DNA of 64,000 nucleotides from Parietichytrium sp. I65-24A. Taxonomy: Eukaryota; Sar; Bigyra; Thraustochytrida; Thraustochytriidae. The position numbers and the translations under genes are program-made. Each line of letters begins with the position of its first letter. Position 1 is the first letter of the stretch. Below the pieces are notes generated by a model. That model was given only the letters and a program-made list of their open reading frames with translations. It did no database searches and had not been told where the DNA came from. This document shows, piece after piece, positions 52,842-62,731 of the stretch. Location of the stretch: NCBI GenBank assembly GCA_012862575.1, contig BLSF01000060.1:57501-121500 (forward strand), written 5' to 3'.

Positions 52842-54299
52842 AGTTCGTCTTCCCTTTCCCGTCCCGCGCACGCTTCTTTCAATTGGAAGTATTGCTTATG
52901 TATTGCTCGTTTTCCCTTTTTCTTCCTTTCCTCCGCAAGGCAATAGCGTTTTCCCACGGTAAACCGTAGCACTCAGCGCGAGGAGGCAGCTCTTAGGTTA
53001 GGGCCTAGCCGCTCGCCATACAAATTGGTAGTGGAGTGGCGCTTGCCTTCTCCCGGGGTGCTATGCAATTGCGGTGGGTGGGGAGTAGGACAGGGGTTAC
53101 TGGGGGGTTAATGGAGTTGGTAGGGATGGTTGGCTTGTGTGAAAAGTGCTGCTCTGAACTTTTTGTTTGGATGAGGTAGGACTACGATTGCTATCTATTC
53201 ATGGTAGACTCGCAGAGCAGCTCTTACGTAGTTGGTTCTCCCTTGCGCCATGGCGTTAAAACTGGATAGTGTGCGCTAGTAATTCGCTCGAGTCGAAACT
53301 CGAAAGTTCTATTTTTATACAGATGTCTATCATTCCGCCTAAGGGCAGGTTTGAATACCACTACCGAAAACTCGTACTCATTTACCAGGAGAGTGCAAGG
53401 AGGGCACTTCGCCGACTCCTATAATATTGGATAGAACCTATATACCGCAAGCTGTGGGGTGGAGAGTCATAGCGTCGCATACAGACTTGTTAGGAGAAGA
53501 AGGTCCAAAAGGAGAGAGGCAACAGGCGCCTAGTGCATGGGCCACAGCACTATTCACCTAGTTAATGTATCAATAAGCTTTACGATAGGGTAGTAAGAGA
53601 TGATGCTAAACAGCTAGAGGAAAGACGGCCCAGGAGTCGGCTGAAGATCCATTCTGATGGTAGTCCGGAACAGAAATCAAAATCAACAACTCACAATTTT
53701 TGACCATGAACTAGCAATGAAAAACTATTTCTTCGTACTTCGCAACGAACGTCTTTCGCGCGTCAAAAAAGTCCAACTTCTGTGAGCCCTTCCGTGCTAA
53801 TGAAAACTTATCGATGAGATGTGGATGAGATTGCATATTTGTGTTGAGAAGCTGCTGCACAGAAAACGTTCAACGAAGAAAAGTTGCCATCTCCCTCTCA
53901 ATGTCCAGTGCGAGACGAATGTGCTTCCTAACACCACCCTCTAGCAACCATAAGCAAGCACCATGTATAGCTAGCTCCTGGGACTCGCCGTGGCTAGGGA
54001 GTAATATCTCCTAGTATCTCCGGCTGCTGACATCATCGTGAATCTAACCAAGAGTGGATGACGCCAGTTGATGGAACGCTATCGAGACTTTCTATCCGCA
54101 GCTAGTTTTTCCGTTGCTAAATGATTTGCGGCGGCGCAGAGCCAGTGGATGTGAAGATTCCATGCGTCATCGTGAGAGTGCGACTGAGACTCTCGGAGCG
54201 AGCGATCGTAACGCGCGTGACGAAGCGGAGAAACTGCTCTACGCGTTCTGATAGGCGGATGGTATTTCACGCGTCCCGTGGATAACAAATGATATCAAC

Positions 54300-54389
54300 C
54301 ACCAACTATCAACTATCAACTATCAACTTATCAAAATTCAACAATCAAAATTCAACAATCAACAATCACAAGCACACAGGGTCCAGTCC

Positions 54390-54420
<31 letters not shown>
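54300..54420. repeat. CAACTAT/AATTCAACAATC repeats and (GA)n
   Basis: Short tandem words CAACTAT and AAAATTCAACAATC, then about 14 GA units at 54391-54420. Non-coding. Confidence 0.9.
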
Positions 54421-55422
54421 CGTTTGGACCGGCACATGTCAGTAAGTCTTCATGTCCTCGTTAACGGCTTGAACGGCCGCGAGTTGGCTCATTTGCCAGC
54501 CTGAGTGTGCATTTTATTCAACTGGCAACTGGCGTAGATGAAGCCTCCAACTAACGCAACGGACGCCCATGCGTGGCGGTCTGCGCAGATTGCAGCCGCC
54601 GCGAAACAAGTTGAATCTCTCCTGACCCTTATTCTTGTGCGCCCGAGACGCACGGCCTGCAGGAAGGCTACATCTGGGAATAGCCGCGGCACAGGCGGGC
54701 GTCTAGAGCACGCTGGCTCTACGACAGCTTACCTGCGAGGGTACTTGCTTCGCTGCGAGGCGTGGCCTCCATTGTCACCGGACTTGGACGTGCGGAGGGG
54801 CTGGTGTGCTTGCTGGCGAAATTTAGATTGACTGTGGCGAAATTTAGATTGACTGTGCTGTGAGTTCACTACTTTTAAAAAAAAGTTGGACGCGCTTCTG
54901 GCCCTGAATGCCTGCCAAGTTACTTTCTTTTCATTCTTTGTGATTGTAGCTTTGCATCAATTTGCCAGTCTTTCTCTGCCAGTGAATCCTGAGTCAATTT
55001 GTGCAGTTGAAATGATTGGTTTGTGGATTCTGGAGTACTGATACACTTGTAATGGGCATGACATCGACATCGGAGTGCAAGTGTTAAGATGGCGGACATC
55101 GCGGACGTGAGAAATGCGTGAATCGTGCAAGCGAGCAGGGACACACATTACTGTCAAAAGTTGTCCAAGTTGCAAAGTTGCATCGCTGAAGCTTTGGCTT
55201 CCTAATTCTATAATTCTATAGAAAACCTACCCAAGGTCGTATTCAACATTAGGAGGACTTCTAACGGGAAGGACACCAATTTTTTCTTGTTGTTTTTTTG
55301 TGACAGCGCAAAATTCGCGAACAAAAAGGAACACGATCGCGGAAACTAGGCTGCTTGTAGCGTCGAGAACCCGAAGGTTTCTTCTGAGCGAGGTGAGGAG
55401 AACCGGGATGCTCGACCTGAAC

Positions 55423-57168
55423 TCAGACGTTGACCCCGAGGATGTTGACACGCCGACCGTCGAGCATTTTCGAGAGGTCCGCCTCTAGCTTTTTCTTAAG
55501 TGCCGCGGCAAGGTCCATTTTCTCTTCGAGCTCGGCGAGATAGGCGCCTTTCTGCTTGTCAAGCTGCTCGATTTTCGCATCCATCCGGTTCAACCTCGCG
55601 CGGAACTTTTCGACGAGCAGCGACTCGTTCTCCATTGATCTCACGAGCTCGTCAAAGGCGTCCTTGCCCTCGTGAATAGCGACCAAATCGGCAAGCCAGT
55701 CACTCTCCAGAATCTCCAGGCACCTCGCAATTGCTGCGCACGTGGACTCGAGCTTACCAAGAGATGTATCTCTGGGAACCTCGTCCATGTGAAACAGCGC
55801 TTGGCTAACGGGCTCTGCGCTCTGAGCTTTGGCCTCGCGAACTCTCTGAAGGTAAAAAGATTGCAGCTCGATCAGGTCCAACGTGAGATTTTCGCGGGTC
55901 CTCGCGTCCAGAAGCCCCAGATCGCTGTCTTCACGATCATCGGCAATCTCTGCCACTTGTGCGCCCACATCCTCACCAATCTCGCCAATCTCAAGCTGCC
56001 CAGGGGACACCACCGATATGTCCAGAGCTGACCAGTCGATGCCTCCTATCTTGTCGTCCACAGCGATGCCAGCGTTGTCCGCAGGTGTCTCGGCGGACTC
56101 TGCGCCCTTGTCGCGGCTTTGCGGCAGATCAAGATCAAGATCAAGCCCACCCCAGTCAATTCCAGCATCTTGATCGTCCAAGCTCACCTCGATGTCGAAC
56201 ACCTGGTCCGGATTCGAGTCGCCCTGCTCGGGCCACGGTATCTCAACCACATCGCACCGCTCCATAACCTTCCTGAGCGTCGGAACCAGCAGCATCGCAA
56301 AGTCACAGCCACCAGCACCAGCCTCGTCCATTCCATCACCCGCAACTGCTCCGAAACTACTACCTCCAGCGTTCCCGGCAACGCTTGCAAGAGCTCTGCT
56401 TGCCGTGGCCTTGACGAAGGCGGCGTAGTACTGAACGGCTTGCTCCAGGATCTGCTCGTGCATCATGACCTCCATGAGCCTGTTCAGCTCTCTGGGCAGC
56501 TGCACCGCGGCCATTCTCGGCAGCTCGCTGCGTGGGTCCTCGCCGGGGACACCCCTGTCCGCGCACGTGCGCGCTCTTGTGGCCGCTCTGTCCCGCGCGG
56601 CCACGGCCATTTTCGCCCGCGTTTTCGCCGCGTCCGCGCGGCGTTTGTCGCAGTTGACTATCTGCGAACGCAGGAAGGGAACGTCCCAGCCCATGGTCCG
56701 CTCCAGCTGCACGGCCCACGCCGTCGCGTACAGTCTGTCCTCTCTCAAGGCCGCCAGCGCCAGCGCGCACGTCCTCGCGCGTACACAATCTCCGTCCGCA
56801 GTCCCCGCAGTCCCCGCAGCTGGCAGTCCGCGCCAGTCCTTGCGCAGCCCTCTCGAGGACACGAGATGCTCCACAATGTCCGCCAACGCGTCAGGGTCCG
56901 CGGTCCCCGCAGCTGCGTGCGCGCGCGCGCAGGCGTCCGCGGCGCGTACACCCCGCGCGCGGACGTCATGCGCCGGGTCCGGTTCCGAGGAACCGCGGGT
57001 GTGCGCGGGGAACACGCGGCGCCATGCCGCGGACCACGCGCCGAGGACGCGCGCGATGGCACCAGAATCGGTGTCGCTGCCGCGATGATTGGCGGCGATG
57101 AACGCGGCCAGTCGGGAGAAGTGAAGGTCCAGCGCGGACACCGAGGCGCCGGGTCCCGTATGAGACAT
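55423..57168 (-). CDS. CDK5RAP3: CDK5RAP3 (C53), UFMylation and ER-phagy factor
   Basis: A 581-residue protein started at MSHTGPG, as the frame upstream is repeat-derived. Family marks are WAVQLERTMGWDVPFLRSQI near residue 145-165 (helical N-domain), the IDWG-type motifs IDWGGLD and IDWSALD in an acidic linker near 330-380, and the conserved tail DLSKMLDGRRVNILGVNV, which matches the human end KRYSGRPVNLMGTSL. C53 joins the UFL1-UFBP1 ligase that places UFM1 on ribosome uL24-type proteins and binds ATG8/UFM1 through the IDWG motifs in ER-phagy of stalled translocation sites. The middle has two extra alanine- and aspartate-rich inserts. A 75-bp repeat array lies just upstream. Confidence 0.93.
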   Translation of the reverse strand: MSHTGPGASVSALDLHFSRLAAFIAANHRGSDTDSGAIARVLGAWSAAWRRVFPAHTRGSSEPDPAHDVRARGVRAADACARAHAAAGTADPDALADIVEHLVSSRGLRKDWRGLPAAGTAGTADGDCVRARTCALALAALREDRLYATAWAVQLERTMGWDVPFLRSQIVNCDKRRADAAKTRAKMAVAARDRAATRARTCADRGVPGEDPRSELPRMAAVQLPRELNRLMEVMMHEQILEQAVQYYAAFVKATASRALASVAGNAGGSSFGAVAGDGMDEAGAGGCDFAMLLVPTLRKVMERCDVVEIPWPEQGDSNPDQVFDIEVSLDDQDAGIDWGGLDLDLDLPQSRDKGAESAETPADNAGIAVDDKIGGIDWSALDISVVSPGQLEIGEIGEDVGAQVAEIADDREDSDLGLLDARTRENLTLDLIELQSFYLQRVREAKAQSAEPVSQALFHMDEVPRDTSLGKLESTCAAIARCLEILESDWLADLVAIHEGKDAFDELVRSMENESLLVEKFRARLNRMDAKIEQLDKQKGAYLAELEEKMDLAAALKKKLEADLSKMLDGRRVNILGVNV

Positions 57169-57680
57169 GTCCCCGCGAGAGTTGTGCGCGTACACAACCT
57201 GGTGTGTGGTGTGTGGGGGGAGATATGCATGTATGTATCTATGTATCTTGTATATGTGCAAACGTGCAAACGTGCAAACGAAGACGGCAACGTGGAGTGT
57301 GCGAACGTTAAAAGGATCATGCAACGGGGACTGACAGTGAGTACGTACAGATTTGGCGCACGTTTGCTATGGCGACGTTGTGCACGTGGTTGGCTCAAAG
57401 AAATGACACAGGCTGTGAATGGTCGGGCGAACGGACGTTTGCTATGGCGACTTCGTGCACGTAGTTGGCTCAAAGGAATGGCACAGGGTGCGAATGGTCG
57501 GGCGAACGGACGTTTGCTATGGCGACTTTGTGCACGTCGTTGACTCAAAGGAATGGCACAGGGTGCGAATGGTCGGGCGAACGGACGTTTGCTATGGCGA
57601 CTTCGTGCACCTCGTTGACTCGGGCGGTTGCAAAATTTGCAACCGAGATGATCATGTCATGATGGACGGGGACCGACTGG
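57169..57680. other. Intergenic region dominated by a tandem repeat
   Basis: The gap between C53 and the ankyrin gene is mostly the 75-bp array; the first 180 bases upstream of C53 hold CATGTATGTATCTATGTATC and GCAAACGTGCAAACGTGC words. No separate gene is credible. Confidence 0.65.
57350..57620. repeat. 75-bp tandem repeat, about 3.6 copies
   Basis: The word CGTTTGCTATGGCGAC recurs exactly 75 bases apart at 57361, 57436, 57511 and 57586. Between copies come TGTGCACGT, TTGGCTCAAAG and AATGGTCGGGCGAACGGA. The first copy is most diverged and the last is cut short. The period is a multiple of three, so several frames stay open through it. Confidence 0.95.
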
Positions 57681-58649
57681 TCAGCGGCGGCGTTGGCCGA
57701 CAGAGTTGGTTGGGGTGCACGTGCGGCGGAGGTAAGCGTCCTGAACGGCCTGGTAGGTGGTAAAGTGTGCTGCGCGTAGCTGCGACACGACGTTCTTGTG
57801 CGCCCTATTCTTGGCGAGCTGCATGGGGCTGCAACCAGAAACACGATCGAGCTGCGATGTCATCTCGCGCATAGTGTCCACACGCGGAGCCAGAAATGTC
57901 ACCAGCGCCGCGACCAGACCCGCGTTGCCATCCTCACAAGCCCAGTGCAAGGCCGAGCGTCCGCTGATGGGGTCCAACGCCGCGGGATCCGCGCCGGCCG
58001 CGAGGAGCATGGAGCAGATCTCACCACTGCGCGTGTGCAGCAAGGGCGGGCGGCCAAGCTTGTCCGTTTGCCGGAGGCTGATTCCCTCTTGCAAGAGCAG
58101 CAGACGAACGCATTCAACCTGGTCGTACCTACACGCCCCGATGAGCGCGGTCCATCCTCGCTCGTGCTCGGCAAGGTTGCACTGAGATCGAGCTTTGCCG
58201 CAAAGGAGGAACTTGACCACCTTGCTGTGCCCCCACCACGCAGCAAGCATCAACGGCGTGCGGCCCTCCGCGTCGACAAGGAGCGGGCTCATTCGCATGG
58301 TGTTGGTGAGGTACATGACCAAAGCAAAGTGCCCGCGCTTGCAAGCCCAGTGCAGAGCAGTGCGGCCTTTCTTCGGGTCCACCTGCTTGAGCTCCACGCC
58401 ACTTTCCAACAACACTTTGGCCGTCTCAACGCTGCCAGACATGGCGCATAGAATGAAAGGGCTCATCTTGTCCTTCTCGCTCTTGCCGCGCAAAAGGTCA
58501 CGCCTCCCACATTCTGCGTCGACGCCTTTTTTCAATATACTCTTCACTCGATTCTCATGCCCAGCAAGGCAAGCCTGCCGGAGCTCGCGCTCTAGCTCAT
58601 TTCGCTGCTCTTTGCCAAGTTGGCTTGATCTCCGCTTCGCAGGACTCAT
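57681..58649 (-). CDS. Ankyrin-repeat protein
   Basis: A 322-residue protein made almost only of ankyrin repeats, about seven in tandem from residue 25 to 290. Clear ones include GRTALHWACKRGHFALVMYL, GRTPLMLAAWWGHSKVVKFL, GWTALIGACRYDQVECVRLL and GRSALHWACEDGNAGLVAAL. The first 20 residues are basic (PAKRRSSQLGKEQR) and there is no membrane segment or other domain, so it is a protein-binding scaffold with unknown partner. The start is the first ATG of the frame. It runs in the same direction as C53, with 512 bases between. Confidence 0.85.
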   Translation of the reverse strand: MSPAKRRSSQLGKEQRNELERELRQACLAGHENRVKSILKKGVDAECGRRDLLRGKSEKDKMSPFILCAMSGSVETAKVLLESGVELKQVDPKKGRTALHWACKRGHFALVMYLTNTMRMSPLLVDAEGRTPLMLAAWWGHSKVVKFLLCGKARSQCNLAEHERGWTALIGACRYDQVECVRLLLLQEGISLRQTDKLGRPPLLHTRSGEICSMLLAAGADPAALDPISGRSALHWACEDGNAGLVAALVTFLAPRVDTMREMTSQLDRVSGCSPMQLAKNRAHKNVVSQLRAAHFTTYQAVQDAYLRRTCTPTNSVGQRRR

Positions 58650-59636
58650 TGCTCGCTAACTTGGGCCGTGCCTTGGCGAGAAATTGCTTGCCTGTTTCTT
58701 TTTCCTCTTCAGGTCCATACACGGATCAGTCACGGTGTGGGTGTGTGGGGAACGCGAACGGTCGCAGTCTCCTTCTCTTGTTCCTTGTGCAAATGCATCC
58801 TCTGGTACAGCCTGGCCGAAGACGCTCGTGCAGTTCAGTGATCGGTAGTCAAGTAGCTAGCGAGCACTCTCGCCGCTTTGTGTTTTGCCACCAACAAACA
58901 GAACCAACGTTGTTGACCAAGCTCGCTTTGCAAGGCCAAGGATATCCAAGGATGCTGCTCGCTTTGCGCGCTATTTGCATTGCATGCGAACTCTGGTACA
59001 GTACCTTCACAAACTCTGGAGTCTTCATCGAGCTACACAAGCACAATTTGCTAAAGTCTCTCTAGATTCCGGTCCTAAAAGTGTCCGTTGCTGGTTGGTA
59101 ATACTAATGACAATCTCTGAGTCCGGCATGTCATTGCGTATTCTGTTCAGCATGCTGAGCAACGCAACGCCGCGCAGCGCAATGGGATGCGATACAGCAC
59201 CATATGCCATCGTGCCATATCCAACATTGTTGGGCTATGCCTTTTCCAAATTCAAAGTTGGAGAGATTGTTCGCTCAGCCATCAGAAAGCACTCTGTTCA
59301 ACGATGTTCAACGGCCCCACAGTCAATTGTTTGTGATCAAACGTCTTTGTTATGAATTGAAGGTATAGCGACAATTACGGCACGTCTCGACTGTGATGAG
59401 ATGATGAGTGATGCACGCGATTGTTGCGACTGAGACTAAGCCTGAGGACTAGGATGTCAACGGTATAGAGTAGACAGGGAGTTCAGAGTTCGGAAGATTG
59501 GCAATGAGGTGGAAAATGGATGTGCACATACCAACAGGCGTGAAGGTAGTTCCAGAACTGCGAGCTGTGCAAGCAGGCGTTGTGTAAAGCGCGCGAGCCC
59601 GGGACGGAAAGGAGATTGGTCCGAAGAGGAGAGAAG
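58650..59636. other. Divergent intergenic region, no gene seen
   Basis: About 1 kb between the divergent ankyrin and EF-hand genes. A 156-codon plus-strand frame crosses it (58885-59355) but its product looks random and I do not accept it. Confidence 0.5.
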
Positions 59637-60761
59637 ATGCCACCGCAAAAGGTTGATCAGCTCCAAGGTGCGATTCGCGATTATGTGGAGACCAAGAGCG
59701 GTTTCGGAACGCAGAGAAACAAGCTCAAGGTGCTGGAAAAGGTTTTCAGGGAGTTCGACCGCGACGGCAGCGGGTATGTGGAGGAAGATGAGTTTCTTGC
59801 TGCCCTAGTCCGCCTCAACGTCGTGGGTTGCACGGAGGACTGCTTGGCGCTCTTCGATCGCTTTGATCAAGACATGAGCGGTGCCATCTCGTACATGGAA
59901 TTCGCGCAGAGCCTTTTTCCTCACGACGAAGAAAAGGTTCGCGAGGTCGTCAGCTCGCGCGGAGGCGCATTCGAGTGTAAAACTGAAAACGACGGAGATG
60001 GAGTCGTAAAGAGAGTCAAGGCTCGCATCCTTCAGCTGGCCGGCCAAGAGGCAGGCATCCGCGGGGTGACGAGGATCCTGCGTCAAATGGATACGGACGG
60101 AAGCAACTCTCTGAACGCTGCCGAGCTCAAGGAAGGCTTGGCGTCCTATGGATTGCAGGTGTCTGGATCAGACGTCAAGATCCTCATGACCTACTTTGAC
60201 AAGGATGGAAGCGGCAAGATCTCCATCGAGGAGTTCTTGCGCGGCCTCCGAGGGGACATCAGTCGCTTTAGACGTAAATTGGTTCGCAAGGCGTGGGAGC
60301 AGCTAATTCGCAGCTGTGAAAAGGACGGCCCGAATGACAGTCTCACCCTTGCGGAGCTCTTGACCTTTTATGACGCTTCCAAGCATCCAGAGGTCATGCG
60401 AGGCTCAATGTCCGAACAAGAAGCAATGAGGCGCTTCATGGCGATCTGGGACAAGAACCAGGACGACCGCGTCGATTGGAAGGAGTTCTTTGACTATTAC
60501 AAAGACGTTTCGTGTGGAATCGACCGCGACGACTATTTTGAGCTCATGATTCGCAACGCTTGGCACCTTTCTGGCGGAGAAGGGTGGGCAGAGAACACTT
60601 CGAACATCCGCTGCCTTGTCACCTTCATGAATGGTGACCAGTCCGTCATCGAATTGAAAAATGACTTTGGGGTGAGCCGAAAAGCAACCAAGCCAGAGCT
60701 TGTGCAACTTTTGACTCGACAGGGAGTCTACGACATTTCGGACGTGTCTTTGAACTTCTAA
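59637..60761 (+). CDS. Calcyphosin-like EF-hand calcium sensor
   Basis: A 374-residue protein started at MPPQKVDQLQ. Five EF-hand loops are visible: DRDGSGYVEEDE, DQDMSGAISYME (weak second position), DTDGSNSLNAAE, DKDGSGKISIEE and DKNQDDRVDWKE, the last two with the acidic residues needed for calcium. Loops lie at about 41, 77, 154, 190 and 280. The layout of two pairs plus a fifth hand resembles long calcyphosin/CAPSL-type proteins of motile eukaryotes, in which many are ciliary (inference here). The tail, about 320-374, is a separate small domain (FMNGDQSVIELKNDFGV), which I do not recognise. It is divergent from the ankyrin gene. Confidence 0.85.
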   Translation: MPPQKVDQLQGAIRDYVETKSGFGTQRNKLKVLEKVFREFDRDGSGYVEEDEFLAALVRLNVVGCTEDCLALFDRFDQDMSGAISYMEFAQSLFPHDEEKVREVVSSRGGAFECKTENDGDGVVKRVKARILQLAGQEAGIRGVTRILRQMDTDGSNSLNAAELKEGLASYGLQVSGSDVKILMTYFDKDGSGKISIEEFLRGLRGDISRFRRKLVRKAWEQLIRSCEKDGPNDSLTLAELLTFYDASKHPEVMRGSMSEQEAMRRFMAIWDKNQDDRVDWKEFFDYYKDVSCGIDRDDYFELMIRNAWHLSGGEGWAENTSNIRCLVTFMNGDQSVIELKNDFGVSRKATKPELVQLLTRQGVYDISDVSLNF

Positions 60762-62731
60762 AAAGGGCTTACTCTGACGCCCTTGTTGGTAAAACAAGCG
60801 CAATTACAAGAGCTTTGTCCTCTTCCCCGCACTTTTTAAACAGTCGAGTTTGTCACTCGTCAGTTTCACACATTGCGTTGGGTTGTTTCCTCCACATCTT
60901 AGCTTTAGACTTTTGGTATCGAAATTCAGCTTGTCTTTTTTTGTTTGTTTTGTTTGTTTAAGGCTATCGTGGGCTGGATTAAAATAGTTTCGAGTGAGCA
61001 CAATTCAATCTTTTCTCCGCGCACAGAGCTAGGGGACTTTGTCAAGCGCAAATGGACGCTAACGGTCACATAGGAGTGAACAGCATTCTCTCGTCGTGCA
61101 AACCAAACTAAACTACGAGGTTCCCAACATCTTGGGTGACAGTGAAAGGCCCGCAACAGGCCTCTGCTGAAAATCAGCAATATTCGTTGCTTTGCTTCAC
61201 AGCTTTTGGATGGACGAAGTTGGGAATCCTCGACTCTGCTCTTCGTTTGGTTTGTTCGTTAGACATTCGTTGCGGTTCTCTTGTAGACACCTCGAGCTTT
61301 CAACAAAAGTCACTGCACTGCCAGAAAATGTACAAGCAGGCCCGATACAAGAGCGTTTTGCTCTCGCACAGTAAACTCTTTAGTAGTGAGTTATAAGTAA
61401 AACACGCTTGGAGGCATCACACCTGAGGTAGCGAGCGCAACTCCTCTGATAACAGTTCAGTTCAGCACTTCCAGCAGTATTGGACATAGCCTGAGGAGCG
61501 TTTTCCAGCGACGAGGTGGCGCGGGAACGTTGAGGAACAAGGCGCCATTAGGAAAGCACCGTGGCTTCCTTCCTTTCGAATACCGGCCTCTTGACTGTGA
61601 ATGTCAGCTAGCTATAGCTATAGCTTGACGGTTTGAACAAAAAGTTGGTTGTACCTTTGGGGTCTTTACAGACTTGAAAGTATGCATTCGATTATAGCTG
61701 GTTGGTGGTTTACTTTGGCTAATGAAATTGACTGTCAACCAATCCCAATCCCACAATGGAGCTTGTTATGTTTTTCTTTCTAACAGTAAAAAAATCAGCT
61801 TTTGAGGTATTGGATGGGGGGCAGAGGAAGTTTATAGAATTACAGTTAATTCAAGAATTCATACACAGTCAATCAAAAGATGAGAAAAAAAGCACTCGAA
61901 AGAGTCCATTCAGTCACCATGTCAATCTGAACATCCACTGCCGCCTTGCTCGCGTGCCTGTGCCACAGTGAGTCGATCAACGAACGAACCCAACCATCAT
62001 CCAACATCCAACACGTCCAACACCCATCGTCCACCATCACAACATCACATCCATCACATCGATTACATCAAAATCCACTACAACATCCGCATCCCAATGA
62101 CAAGGTTGTCGTCGACCGTCCCATCTCCCCGTAGCGAACGAACGAACAACCGAAAAAGGCGTTGGCGACTCTAGGCCGGACGCTTGACAGCTGCTCTACA
62201 GCATGACCAAACCGGTACTCAGTACTCAGTACCTAGGTTAGTCAATTTTAACAAAACAGAAACGAAGATGCGAAAGATAGATAGCGGACGGCGCTACCGG
62301 TCGCTATCGCTCGGCTACGGCAGCGGGAGGGCGACTGTGAGTCAAAGTGAGTCAGTTGTGCAAGTGTTACGTTAGTACTGTTCTGAATTCTGAAAACCGA
62401 AAATCTGAAGCAGGTGAACAGAGAGGGAAGGAAGATAGATAGATAGATAGATAGATTCACAGAGTTGAGGATCATCAGACAGACCACAAAGAGGGAAGCG
62501 AGCGGCAGAGAGCAAGAGCAAGAGCAGCAGCAGGCAGATCGGTTGTGAGTTGTGAGTTGTGAAGGTGCGTGCAGGTGAGTGCGAGAGCTGAGTCTGCGAG
62601 CGTTGTGCTCTGGTGAACGAGGGTACTGACTAGTGTTGGCGGCGATACTTCATGTTTTGCGTTGCTGTTTGACGTTTTGTTATGCGTGACTGAGGACAGG
62701 GAGACAGCAGGCTAAGGAAGAGAGAAGCAGA
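60762..62731. other. Intergenic stretch of 2 kb, no gene seen
   Basis: No recognisable product. It has (GATA)n-type copies at 62435-62455, a TAGCTATAGCTATAGC word near 61608-61625 and short CATCCAACA repeats near 61995-62060. The last 200 bases are the leader of the kinase gene, rich in GAGCAAGAGCA and GTTGTGAG words. Confidence 0.55.

Larger units (their letters stand above)
52583..55422. other. Gene-poor stretch of 2.8 kb
   Basis: No recognisable product. It contains the fourth palindrome copy at 52830, CAACTATCAACTATC-type repeats at about 54300-54365 and a (GA)n run at about 54391-54420. Confidence 0.55.

Noticed and set aside
57419-57763. A 114-codon plus-strand frame and a 267-codon minus-strand frame through the 75-bp array
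   Set aside because: The period is a multiple of three, so frames stay open by default, and the minus frame overlaps C53 out of frame.
58885-59355. A 156-codon plus-strand frame between the ankyrin and EF-hand genes
   Set aside because: The translation has no domain-like pattern, and it lies in a divergent promoter region.
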